In this document: piece after piece, positions 1 through 6,281 of the stretch | Numbering within the stretch: position 1 is the first letter of the stretch | Layout of the letters: the number at the start of each line of letters is the position of its first letter | Origin: Prosthecobacter sp. | GTDB taxonomy: Bacteria > Verrucomicrobiota > Verrucomicrobiia > Verrucomicrobiales > Verrucomicrobiaceae | Assembly: GCA_020216965.1 (NCBI GenBank) | Contig: JAIWOJ010000142.1 | Coordinates: 1 to 6,281 of the forward strand | Length of the DNA stretch: 6,281 nucleotides | Reading direction: 5' to 3' | The notes under the pieces: model-generated | The model's database searches: none | What the model saw: the letters and a program-made list of their open reading frames with translations, nothing else | Told to the model about the DNA's origin: nothing | Program-made: the position numbers and the translations under genes

Positions 1-13
1 CTCGAGCTAGGCT

Positions 14-1186
14 CTACTCCAGCAGGCGCGTCAGCCCTAGCAGTAGCCCAGGCACGATGAAAAAAACGGTAGCGATGTAGCCCAGTGCGCACAGCTTGTT
101 GCGCATGGAGATTTCAGCCAGCCACTCTGCGCAGCGGATCGGCAAATCGCGCAGGAAAGGGATGCCGTAGATGACCACCACGCCCAGCACGTTGAACCAG
201 AAATGCACCAAGGCGATCTCCAGGGCAAAGCGCGCGTTCCCTTCCGTCACCGCCGCCGCTGCCAGCAGCGCGGTGATGCAGGTGCCGATGTTCGCGCCTA
301 AGGTAAAGGGATACACTTGCCGCAGGCTAAAATGGCCCGTCGCGGCCAGCGGCACCACCAGGCTCGTCGTCGTGGAGGATGACTGCACCAGCACCGTGAT
401 GCCGGTGCCAAAAAGAATCCCACTCACCGGCCCGCGGCCCATGGAGGCGCTCAGCAGTTTCAGAGCCCGCCCCACCATGATGCGCCGCAGCAGCTTGGAT
501 AGCGCCATGACTACGAGCAGGATCCCAGCCACACCGGCCACGGCCAGCAGCACGCCAGCCACCACCTTCGGCGCACAGGCTTGAGCCAGATCGGCTGCCC
601 CGTTCACCATTGGGCTGAGCGCTGCCTCCAGCAAGTGCGGCTGCGCCTCTGTTGCATCTACCGGCCCCGTCCGCGCCAGCAGTCCACTCGTCCAGTAGGA
701 GAGCCTCTCTAGCGGCTGAAAAGCCATCTCGAGGGGCAAAAACAGCGCCACACTCAGCAGGTTGAAGGAATCATGAATCGTCGCAGCCGCAAACGCGCGG
801 CGGAATTCCTCCCCAGCGCGCATGTGGCCCAGGCTCACGATCGTGTTGGTCAGGGAGGTGCCAATGTTTGCCCCCATGATCATCGGAATCGCAATTTCGA
901 CCGGCACGCCGCCCGCCACGAGGCCCACGATGATCGAGCTGACCGTGCTTGAACTCTGAATGATCGCGGTAGCCACGGTGCCGATCACCAAGCCGGAAAA
1001 AGGATTGCGCGCAAACTCAAACAAACTGCGGGCTTGATCCCCTGCGGCCAGCTTAAAGCCTGTGGCGATCATTCCCACCGAGGCCAGCAGCAGATACACC
1101 CGCAGGCAGACCGCGAGCCACTGCATCAGCCTGCCCAGCGGGTGTGGTGCCGGGGCGATCGGATCAGGAGATTCATCACGATTCAT
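14..1186 (-). CDS. Na+/phosphate cotransporter family protein (NptA/SLC34 type)
   Basis: This is an integral inner-membrane protein of about 390 residues, predicted to import inorganic phosphate with sodium. The two pseudo-symmetric halves expected of the Na/Pi-cotransporter II family are visible. Each half has a QSSST motif (residues 77-81 and 268-272), then GANIGT (105-110 and 297-302), then an H-x-x-F-N motif (HDSFN 138-142; HFWFN 328-332). Hydrophobic segments surround them. The length matches short bacterial NptA-like proteins, and there is no C-terminal PhoU-like domain. The frame stays open upstream to 1447, but that extension is non-hydrophobic and would overlap the divergent gene's start. 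I chose the ATG at 1186, which has a GGTGGG about 8 nt upstream. An ATG at 1204, six codons earlier, is the alternative. The gene is transcribed divergently from the glycosyltransferase, and two palindromes lie in its upstream region. The family call is firm; the substrate is inferred from the family. Confidence 0.93.
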   Translation of the reverse strand: MNRDESPDPIAPAPHPLGRLMQWLAVCLRVYLLLASVGMIATGFKLAAGDQARSLFEFARNPFSGLVIGTVATAIIQSSSTVSSIIVGLVAGGVPVEIAIPMIMGANIGTSLTNTIVSLGHMRAGEEFRRAFAAATIHDSFNLLSVALFLPLEMAFQPLERLSYWTSGLLARTGPVDATEAQPHLLEAALSPMVNGAADLAQACAPKVVAGVLLAVAGVAGILLVVMALSKLLRRIMVGRALKLLSASMGRGPVSGILFGTGITVLVQSSSTTTSLVVPLAATGHFSLRQVYPFTLGANIGTCITALLAAAAVTEGNARFALEIALVHFWFNVLGVVVIYGIPFLRDLPIRCAEWLAEISMRNKLCALGYIATVFFIVPGLLLGLTRLLE

Positions 1187-1243
1187 AGCAAGCACCCACC
1201 ACATCCCCTCAGCCCACTTTATCTCCAAGTCCTCAAGCGTGAC

Positions 1244-1260
1244 GGCTTTGTGACAAAGCC
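1244..1260. promoter_or_regulatory. Perfect 17-bp palindrome, possible operator
   Basis: GGCTTTGT-G-ACAAAGCC is a perfect 8-bp inverted repeat with a single central base, in the divergent intergenic region. It ends about 40 bp upstream of the more distal possible transporter start. There is no T-run after it, so it is not an intrinsic terminator. It has the form of a site for a dimeric regulator, or of a hairpin in the transporter mRNA leader. Which regulator would bind is unknown. Confidence 0.45.
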
Positions 1261-1274
1261 TCCAGAGCGCTTTC

Positions 1275-1293
1275 CTGGAACATGGTGTTCCAG
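1275..1293. promoter_or_regulatory. Perfect 19-bp palindrome, possible second operator
   Basis: CTGGAACA-TGG-TGTTCCAG is a perfect 8-bp inverted repeat with a 3-nt spacer. Its centre (1284) lies 32 bp from the centre of the 1244-1260 palindrome (1252), close to three helical turns, so both would face the same side of the DNA. The two have different sequences, so a single repressor recognising both is not implied. A stem of 8 bp with a 3-nt loop could also form in RNA. No T-run follows. Confidence 0.45.
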
Positions 1294-1360
1294 CCGCCGA
1301 GACCACGACACAGCCTCTCTTGGCCGCCGATTCATGAGCTGGGCGTAAGGGGCTAGCGGG

Positions 1361-1379
1361 CCTGGGGAAGATCCCCCGG
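1361..1379 (+). promoter_or_regulatory. Ribosome binding site and start-sequestering hairpin of the glycosyltransferase gene
   Basis: GGGGAAG at 1364-1370 lies 8 nt before the GTG at 1379 and is the best Shine-Dalgarno-like site in the window. It is the main reason for choosing that start. The same bases form a hairpin: GGGGA (1364-1368) pairs with TCCCC (1372-1376) around a 3-nt loop. After one mismatch, CC (1361-1362) can pair with GG (1378-1379). Folding would hide both the binding site and the first base of the start codon. The pairing is visible in the sequence; any regulatory role is inference. Confidence 0.4.
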
Positions 1380-3766
1380 TGGTCAACGCGCGCGTTGTCT
1401 TTCCTGACAATCCGCCATTGCCAGCATTTTATTCTAGAGATTATCATTCCGGCTTGCCGCCCGCTTTACCATGTCGCCTGACTTTTCTGATCCGTGATCT
1501 CGGTCACGGTGGGGCGCAGCGTCAGCTCGTCACCCTGACGCGGGCGCTCGCCGCGCGGGAGGATTTCAGCGTCAGCGTGGTGCATTTTTACCCTGGCCCC
1601 TTTGAGGCGGAGCTGCGCACCGCGGGCGTGAAGACCGTCTGCATCGGCAAACGGCACCGCTGGGATCTTGCCGGATTTTTCCTCCGCCTCGTCCATGCGG
1701 TGCGTCAACTGCGCCCAGATGTGATCCATGGCTACCTGCATGAGTCCAACCTGATGGCGCTTTTTTTGAAGCCTCTGTGTGGCTTTCCGAAGGTGATCTG
1801 GGGCATCCGTGATTCGCGGACAGACGCGGCCACCTGGGGCCTTTTGGGAAAACTCAGCTTCCGGCTAAACTGCCTGCTTTCCGGCTTCGCGGATCTCATC
1901 ATCGCCAATTCACGAGCGGGCCGCCGCTACTACATCCAGCAGGGGTATCCTGAGGATTCCTTCGCGGTCGTGCCCAATGGCATCGACGTCGCACGCTTTC
2001 AGCCATCTCTATCATTCAGCGACACGCATGGCTGCCCATCCCCGCGTGCTTTGACCTTTGCCCTCATCGGCCGCCTGCATCCGATGAAGGACCACGCCAC
2101 CTTCCTGCGTGCCCTGGCCCTGGTGCCAGATGCCCACGGCGTGATCGTGGGCCATGGCGATGCGGCCTACACGGATGGCATGAAAAAATTGGCCGAGAGC
2201 CTGGGCATCACCTCGCGCCTGGAATGGCGGCCTGCCCAGGATGATCTGACCCACGTGTATCCTAGCTTTGACTGCCTGGTCAGCACCTCAGCTTACGGTG
2301 AGGGTTTTTCCAATGTCATTGGCGAGGCCATGGCCTGCGGCCTGCCTGTGATCGCCAGCGATGTCGGTGATTCTGCCTGGCTGCTGGATGATCCTCTGCG
2401 CGTCTTCCCTGCGGGCGACTACGAAGCATTGGCCGTTCACATGCGCCTGCTTTTGTCGATGCCTCAAGAAGAGCGCCACGATCTCGGTCAAAGAAACCGC
2501 CAGCGCATCGTGCAACATTTCACCATCGAACGCATGGTCGAAAGCACGGCCGCGCATTGTAAGCGCGTTCGCCAGAAGGCGGCTGCCGATTCGCCGCTGT
2601 CTAGCGACTGCGCTGACCAGGTTCTTTGGCTCACCACCGGCCTCGGCACTGGCGGGGCAGAGATGATGCTCACGCAGATCATCACCGGGCTGACAGGTAG
2701 GCGCGTCCGCCAGAGCCCGGCAGCGGATTCGCCACAGTCTGGCGACTGCACCTCCAGGCACCACGTCATCTCCCTCACCTCCGGCGGCAAATACATGGAG
2801 CCTCTGCGCGCAGCTGGGGCGCAGGTTCACAGCCTGGACATGCCCGCGGGCAAACCCACGCTGCGGGCCCTGATCCGCCTCTTCCAGCTCGCCTGGCAGA
2901 TCCGGCCTACGCTCATCATGGGCTGGATGTACCATGGCTGCTTGGCGGCAGTCTTGGTGAAGCTTTTCCGCCTCGGCCAAGGGCGCGTGATCTGGAACAT
3001 CCGCCAGTCGCTTTACGATTTGAGCTTGGAAAAACGCGGCTCAGCCAGGGTCATCCAATCACTCAAATGGGCTGCCCCTTTGGCAGAGGTCATCACCTAC
3101 AATTCCCAACTCAGCGCCCGCCAGCACGAGGCCATCGGCTACACGAGCACAAAGACGCAACTCATCCCGAACGGGTTTGACTTGGAAAAGTGGTCTCCAC
3201 GCCTTCCTATCTCCACGTCTCATCGTCTTCAAATCGGTCGGTTTGGCCGCTACGCGGCGATGAAGGACTACCCCACCTTCCTCGAAGCAGCGGCCATCAT
3301 CGCCAAAACCCTGCCGCAGGCTGAATTCCTGCTCGTCGGCACGGGCGTGGATGCCAGCAATCCAGAACTGACCCAGATCATCCAGAGGCTTGGTCTGCAA
3401 AACCACGTCCACCTATTGGGGGAGCGCGCCGACATCCCGGAGCTGACCGCATCTCTCGACCTCGCCGTCTCGTCCTCCGCTTTCGGCGAAGGCTTCCCCA
3501 ACGTCGTCGGCGAGGCCATGGCCTGCGGCGTGCCTGTCGTCGCCACAGACATTGGCGACACGGCCTGGGTCATGGGCGAAACAGGCACCCTCGTCCCTGC
3601 CCAAGATCCTACCAAGCTCGCCGAAGCCTGCCTGCGCCTCCTCCAGCTTCCCGAGGCCGAGCGCCGTGCCCTGGGTGAAAAAGGCCGCCAACGCATCAGC
3701 GAACACTTTTCCCTCGCGAGCGTGCTGGCGCGTTTTGACGAAGTCATGCGGCATGACTCTCCGTGA
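1379..3766 (+). CDS. Tandem two-domain GT4 family glycosyltransferase
   Basis: This 795-residue cytoplasmic or membrane-associated protein carries two complete GT-B (GT4) glycosyltransferases and probably adds two sugars to a surface polysaccharide. Domain 1 spans about 33-393: glycine-rich loop GHGGAQ 42-47, VPNGID 198-203, GRLHPMKD 231-238 and the EX7E pair E308/E316. Domain 2 spans about 414-795: GTGGAE 423-428, IPNGFD 596-601, GRYAAMKD 623-630 and E704/E712. All key residues are present in both, so both halves look active. The halves share long motifs, including 21 identical bases over GEAMACG (2321-2341 and 3509-3529), which suggests duplication followed by fusion. A usual GT4 protein is about half this length. 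The start is GTG with a good binding site; no in-frame ATG precedes the first strand. Two palindromic repeats lie in frame at residues about 395-412 and 441-458. Donor and acceptor cannot be read from the sequence. Confidence 0.92.
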   Translation: MVNARVVFPDNPPLPAFYSRDYHSGLPPALPCRLTFLIRDLGHGGAQRQLVTLTRALAAREDFSVSVVHFYPGPFEAELRTAGVKTVCIGKRHRWDLAGFFLRLVHAVRQLRPDVIHGYLHESNLMALFLKPLCGFPKVIWGIRDSRTDAATWGLLGKLSFRLNCLLSGFADLIIANSRAGRRYYIQQGYPEDSFAVVPNGIDVARFQPSLSFSDTHGCPSPRALTFALIGRLHPMKDHATFLRALALVPDAHGVIVGHGDAAYTDGMKKLAESLGITSRLEWRPAQDDLTHVYPSFDCLVSTSAYGEGFSNVIGEAMACGLPVIASDVGDSAWLLDDPLRVFPAGDYEALAVHMRLLLSMPQEERHDLGQRNRQRIVQHFTIERMVESTAAHCKRVRQKAAADSPLSSDCADQVLWLTTGLGTGGAEMMLTQIITGLTGRRVRQSPAADSPQSGDCTSRHHVISLTSGGKYMEPLRAAGAQVHSLDMPAGKPTLRALIRLFQLAWQIRPTLIMGWMYHGCLAAVLVKLFRLGQGRVIWNIRQSLYDLSLEKRGSARVIQSLKWAAPLAEVITYNSQLSARQHEAIGYTSTKTQLIPNGFDLEKWSPRLPISTSHRLQIGRFGRYAAMKDYPTFLEAAAIIAKTLPQAEFLLVGTGVDASNPELTQIIQRLGLQNHVHLLGERADIPELTASLDLAVSSSAFGEGFPNVVGEAMACGVPVVATDIGDTAWVMGETGTLVPAQDPTKLAEACLRLLQLPEAERRALGEKGRQRISEHFSLASVLARFDEVMRHDSP
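2563..2613 (+). repeat. In-frame palindromic element, copy A, at the glycosyltransferase domain junction
   Basis: This copy matches copy B at 41 of 51 positions by hand alignment without gaps. It folds as a near-continuous hairpin. An outer stem pairs 2569-2576 with 2600-2607 (7 of 8 pairs), and an inner stem pairs GCGGC 2579-2583 with GCCGC 2593-2597 around a 9-nt loop. It is translated as roughly residues 395-412, a hydrophilic stretch including RVRQKAAADSPLSSDC. It falls exactly between the end of the first GT4 domain and the first strand of the second, where no conserved fold is expected. Confidence 0.75.
2701..2751 (+). repeat. In-frame palindromic element, copy B, inside the second GT4 domain
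   Basis: This second copy starts 138 bp (46 codons) after copy A and is in the same reading frame, giving RVRQSPAADSPQSGDC. Its outer arms, 2705-2714 and 2738-2746, pair over 9 bp with one bulged base. One position that mispairs in copy A (C with A) is a proper C-G pair here. It is placed between the first helix and second strand of the Rossmann fold. Aligned motifs of the two domains are offset by 381 residues before this point and 398 after it, so domain 2 carries 17 extra residues, equal to 51 bp. Confidence 0.75.
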
Positions 3767-3829
3767 CCTTTCGCTATGCCCCTAGGTTGCTTGCGCTTCT
3801 TTCCTCAGTATGTTTGATTTCTCGACTAG

Positions 3830-4066
3830 ATGACAAAAGCTCACGAAGAAATCATCTCCTTTATTGCCTCAGGCACGACCAGCCAGAGTGTTCTGGCTTT
3901 TTTTCCATCTTCTGAGGCCAAAGCACGAGTGGATGAGCTCATCCAAAAGAAAAAGGCAGATAGCCTCACGGCAGATGAGGCAAGTGAGCTTGAAGATTAC
4001 CTGGAGCTCGAACACCTGATGCGCATGGCCAAGGCCAAGGCTCGAACCCTTCAACGTGGTGAGTGA
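3830..4066 (+). CDS. Small conserved-type protein paired with HNH nuclease
   Basis: This 78-residue, highly charged and mostly helical protein has no signal peptide or membrane segment. Visible features are a central S-S-E-A-K-A-R-V-D-E-L-I stretch (27-38), a lysine cluster, then an acidic ELEDYLELEHLM segment (52-63) followed by a basic tail, RMAKAKARTLQRGE. I recall similar small proteins directly upstream of HNH nucleases of the neighbouring type in other bacteria, but I know of no proven function. Its stop overlaps the start of the nuclease gene by 11 bp, so the two are probably translationally coupled. A partner, inhibitor or antitoxin-like role is possible but is only inference from that arrangement. 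The ATG has no clear Shine-Dalgarno site. The gene begins 63 bp after the glycosyltransferase stop, with no visible terminator between them. Confidence 0.8.
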   Translation: MTKAHEEIISFIASGTTSQSVLAFFPSSEAKARVDELIQKKKADSLTADEASELEDYLELEHLMRMAKAKARTLQRGE

Positions 4067-4457
4067 AACCTACATCAGCGCTGAATTGAGACGGCTGGTG
4101 ATGGCACGCGCGCAGAGGCGCTGCGAATATTGCCTCATTCATGAAGAGGATACCTTCTTCGGTTTCCAGATCGACCATATCATCAGTGAAAAACATGGTG
4201 GCACCACTTCGCCTGACAATCTTGCCCAAGCCTGTGCTGCGTGCAATGCCAGCAAAGGCAGCAACATAGCCGCATTGGAAAATGGCAAGCTTGTTCCCTT
4301 ATTTCATCCCCGGAAGGATCGGTGGTCGGATCACTTCCGCTTTGAGGGGCCGCGTATTGAAGGTCTCACCGAAGTGGGCTGCGCCACGGTGCGGCTGCTT
4401 GGGTTCAATCACCCGCGTCGGCTTGATGAACGGCGTGCTATGATGTCTCTAGAATAA
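4056..4457 (+). CDS. HNH endonuclease
   Basis: This 133-residue protein has the HNH (beta-beta-alpha metal) nuclease fold, which cuts DNA using one divalent metal. Visible are C23-x2-C26 and C60-x2-C63, a zinc-ribbon pair that brackets the catalytic site. Between and after them come the DHI motif at D40-H41, N55 in the S-P-D-N-L segment, and C-N-A-S-K-G at 63-68. The C-terminal third (HFRFEG, then TVRLLGFNHPRRLDERR) is typical of a stand-alone HNH family common in bacteria. The length is normal and the active-site residues are intact. Two tandem GTG codons (4056 and 4059) could start it; both lie inside the end of the preceding small gene, and no separate binding site is seen, so coupled translation is likely. 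Its target is unknown. Defence, mobile-element or DNA-repair roles are all open. Confidence 0.88.
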   Translation: MVSETYISAELRRLVMARAQRRCEYCLIHEEDTFFGFQIDHIISEKHGGTTSPDNLAQACAACNASKGSNIAALENGKLVPLFHPRKDRWSDHFRFEGPRIEGLTEVGCATVRLLGFNHPRRLDERRAMMSLE

Positions 4458-4477
4458 TCTTTGCTTTCCTTCTCCCC

Positions 4478-6281
4478 ATGTGCGGCATCGCAGGTTACTT
4501 CACTCTTCCACGCTCAAAGTCATCGGATCAGATGACTGCCGAAGTCACGCGGATGACGGATGCCATTGTCCTGCGTGGTCCTGATGACAGTGGCGCGTGG
4601 GTCGATGCGGAAAGCGGCATCGCCCTCGGACATCGGCGTCTTTCCATTCTCGATCTCTCCCCGCTCGGCCATCAGCCCATGACCAGCGCGGATGGGCGCT
4701 ACGTCATCGTTTTCAATGGCGAGATCTACAACTTCCAGCATTTGCGCGCTGACCTCGAAAAGCACGGCCACACTTGGCGCGGCCATTCGGACACGGAGAT
4801 CATGCTCGCTGCCTTTCGCCAGTGGGGCATCACAGAGGCTACGAAGCGCTTCAATGGCATGTTTGCCTTTGCGGTTTGGGACAGGGAGGAGCGCACACTC
4901 ACGCTTGGCCGTGACCGCCTCGGCGAAAAGCCGCTCTATTACGGCTGGCTGGGGGGCACCTTCGTCTTCGCTTCCGAACTCAAGGCCATCCGCGCCTTGC
5001 CTGGCTTTGATGCGCCGATCCATCGCGATGCCATCTGCGCCCTGCTCCGCTTCAACTACATCCCCGATCCCTGGTGCATCTACCAGGGGCTGCACAAGCT
5101 GCCGCCAGCCTCGCTCATCTCGCTCAAGGCACCCACCGATCAGCCCGCGCCTCAGCTCTACTGGGATCTCCGTCAGGTGATTGAGCACGGCCTCGACCAT
5201 CCTTTCACCGGCAGCGAGCGTGAGGCCATCGATACCTTTGAAGCCCTGCTCAAAGAAGCCGTCGGGATGCGCATGGTGGCTGATGTGCCGCTGGGGGCCT
5301 TTCTCTCCGGTGGGGTGGATAGCTCTCTCATCGTGGCGATGATGCAGGCACAGAGCACGCGGCCTGTGCGCACTTTTACCATCGGTTTTGATGTGCCGGA
5401 ATACAATGAGGCGCAGTTCGCCAAAGAGGTCGCCCAGCATCTGAAGACTGACCACACGGAGATGTATGTCACCGGTCAGGATGCGCTGGACACCATCCCG
5501 CTGATGCCCGCCCTCTATGACGAGCCCTTCAGCGACTACTCGCAGATCCCCACCTACCTTGTCTGCAAAATGGCGCGCCAGCATGTCACCGTGGCCCTCA
5601 GTGGTGATGCGGGCGATGAACTGTTTGGCGGCTACGAGCGCTATTTCGTGGGCCGCAATCTCTGGGATAAATTTGCCTGGATGCCGCCAGCGCTGAAAAA
5701 GCTGACTGCTGCCGCGATGACCGTGCTGCCGCCTGGCGTGCTCAATGGCCTTGGCAGTCTCGCCAAGCCCATGCTGCCCAAGCGCCTCCGCCATGTGCCC
5801 TTTGGCGATAAATTGCACAAGCTGGCGGAAGTCGTCGCCGCGCCGGGCATGGAGTCGCTTTACCTCACCCTCATGTCCCACTGGAAGCGGCCTGAAGAGA
5901 TCGTGATTGGCGGGCATGATCGCGACACCAGCATCACTGACACACGCGGCTGGCCGCGCGTCAGCGATTTCACCCACCGCATGATGCACCTGGATATGGA
6001 GACATACCTGCCTGGGGATATTTTGGTCAAAGTGGACCGTGCCGCGATGGGCGTCAGCTTGGAAGGCCGCATCCCACTGCTGGATACGAACCTGATAGAG
6101 TTTGCCTGGCGGGTGCCTTTCTCCATGAAGGTGCGCGGTGGCAAAGGCAAGTGGCTCATGCGCGAGACGCTCTACCGCCATGTGCCCAAGGCCATGATTG
6201 ACCGCCCCAAGCGCGGCTTTGGTGTCCCGCTCGAGCATTGGCTACGCGGTGAGCTGCGGGACTGGGCTGAGGACCTGCTCA
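4478..6281 (+). CDS. asnB: Asparagine synthetase (glutamine-hydrolysing), AsnB type, 3' end cut off by window
   Basis: The enzyme converts aspartate, glutamine and ATP to asparagine, glutamate, AMP and PPi; paralogues in polysaccharide clusters amidate sugars or other acids. The 601 residues seen start at MCGIAGY, so Cys2 becomes the N-terminal nucleophile after Met removal. The class II glutaminase domain shows RGPDDSG (33-39), NGEIYN (80-85) and HSDTE (103-107). The synthetase domain shows the PP-loop SGGVDSS (277-283), SGDAGDELFGGYERY (375-389), SLEGRIPLLD (527-536) and the late RPKRGFG motif. Both domains look intact. The family is usually a little over 600 residues, so only the tail should be missing. 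The gene starts 20 bp after the HNH stop, with a pyrimidine-rich leader and no Shine-Dalgarno site. Its position after a glycosyltransferase favours a surface-polysaccharide role over housekeeping asparagine synthesis, though the sequence cannot decide. Confidence 0.95.
   Translation, partial: MCGIAGYFTLPRSKSSDQMTAEVTRMTDAIVLRGPDDSGAWVDAESGIALGHRRLSILDLSPLGHQPMTSADGRYVIVFNGEIYNFQHLRADLEKHGHTWRGHSDTEIMLAAFRQWGITEATKRFNGMFAFAVWDREERTLTLGRDRLGEKPLYYGWLGGTFVFASELKAIRALPGFDAPIHRDAICALLRFNYIPDPWCIYQGLHKLPPASLISLKAPTDQPAPQLYWDLRQVIEHGLDHPFTGSEREAIDTFEALLKEAVGMRMVADVPLGAFLSGGVDSSLIVAMMQAQSTRPVRTFTIGFDVPEYNEAQFAKEVAQHLKTDHTEMYVTGQDALDTIPLMPALYDEPFSDYSQIPTYLVCKMARQHVTVALSGDAGDELFGGYERYFVGRNLWDKFAWMPPALKKLTAAAMTVLPPGVLNGLGSLAKPMLPKRLRHVPFGDKLHKLAEVVAAPGMESLYLTLMSHWKRPEEIVIGGHDRDTSITDTRGWPRVSDFTHRMMHLDMETYLPGDILVKVDRAAMGVSLEGRIPLLDTNLIEFAWRVPFSMKVRGGKGKWLMRETLYRHVPKAMIDRPKRGFGVPLEHWLRGELRDWAEDLL

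Noticed and set aside
1..13. CTCGAG at the window start, also near 6230
   Set aside because: A six-base palindrome occurring twice in over 6 kb is expected; there is no sign of a cloning junction or element end.
1275..1293. LexA/SOS box
   Set aside because: The half-sites are arranged as GAACA-N3-TGTTC, the reverse of the TGTTC-N4-GAACA order I recall for the verrucomicrobial LexA motif, and the spacing differs.
1293..1330. Direct repeat GCCGCCGA at 1293-1300 and 1323-1330
   Set aside because: Eight bases of GC-rich sequence recur easily by chance and no further copies or structure accompany them.
1187..1447. N-terminal extension of the transporter to the ATG at 1447
   Set aside because: The extension is non-hydrophobic, would cross both palindromes and overlap the divergent glycosyltransferase start, and is absent from the expected family architecture.
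2288..2980. Minus-strand open frame of 230 codons opposite the glycosyltransferase
   Set aside because: The plus-strand frame has conserved GT4 motifs throughout this stretch. The antisense translation has no domain, and its openness follows from codon bias.
3787..3814. Promoter before the small gene (TTGCTT, 16 bp, TATGTT)
   Set aside because: Each hexamer matches the sigma-70 consensus poorly (about 3 and 4 of 6), and such matches are expected by chance.
3810..3833. Seven-codon upstream reading frame whose stop overlaps the ATG of the small gene
   Set aside because: It has no binding site and is too short to separate from chance; the ATGA overlap alone is not enough evidence.
4520..6238. 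Long open frame of 572 codons on the minus strand
   Set aside because: It lies entirely opposite asnB, whose frame carries every family motif. The antisense frame stays open because of GC-rich third codon positions, and its translation shows no recognisable domain.

Overview
The window is GC-rich bacterial DNA (about 60% by eye) with tightly packed genes, frequent GTG starts and weak or absent Shine-Dalgarno sites before several starts. Gene content and style fit a free-living Gram-negative bacterium. The Verrucomicrobiota (Prosthecobacter/Verrucomicrobium type) are my best guess, but this is inference from overall style, as no rRNA or lineage marker is present.

Layout. On the minus strand, 14-1186 encodes a complete Na+/phosphate cotransporter-family membrane protein of the NptA/SLC34 type. 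A divergent intergenic region of about 190 bp (1187-1378) holds two perfect inverted repeats, 17 bp and 19 bp, whose centres lie 32 bp apart. The rest of the window is one plus-strand gene series: a 795-residue protein with two complete GT4 glycosyltransferase domains in tandem (1379-3766), a 78-residue small protein (3830-4066), an HNH nuclease overlapping it by 11 bp (4056-4457), and, 20 bp further on, the start of an AsnB-type asparagine synthetase/amidotransferase that runs off the window end (4478 to beyond 6281).

The double glycosyltransferase and AsnB are typical members of surface-polysaccharide (EPS or O-antigen) clusters. The small protein/HNH pair sits between them and looks like a self-contained two-gene cassette unrelated to sugar chemistry.

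The most unusual signal is inside the glycosyltransferase gene. Two copies of an imperfectly palindromic element of about 51 bp (41 of 51 positions identical) lie at 2563-2613 and 2701-2751. Both are translated in the same frame and give related peptides. The first copy lies exactly at the junction between the two GT4 domains. The second is a 17-residue-scale insertion in the N-terminal Rossmann fold of the second domain. This resembles a small mobile palindromic repeat that invades coding sequence, in the manner of the Rickettsia palindromic elements. One copy may be involved in the fusion of two formerly separate genes.

No rRNA, tRNA, CRISPR array, insertion sequence or convincing intrinsic terminator was seen. 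No gap without a gene exceeds 300 bases.
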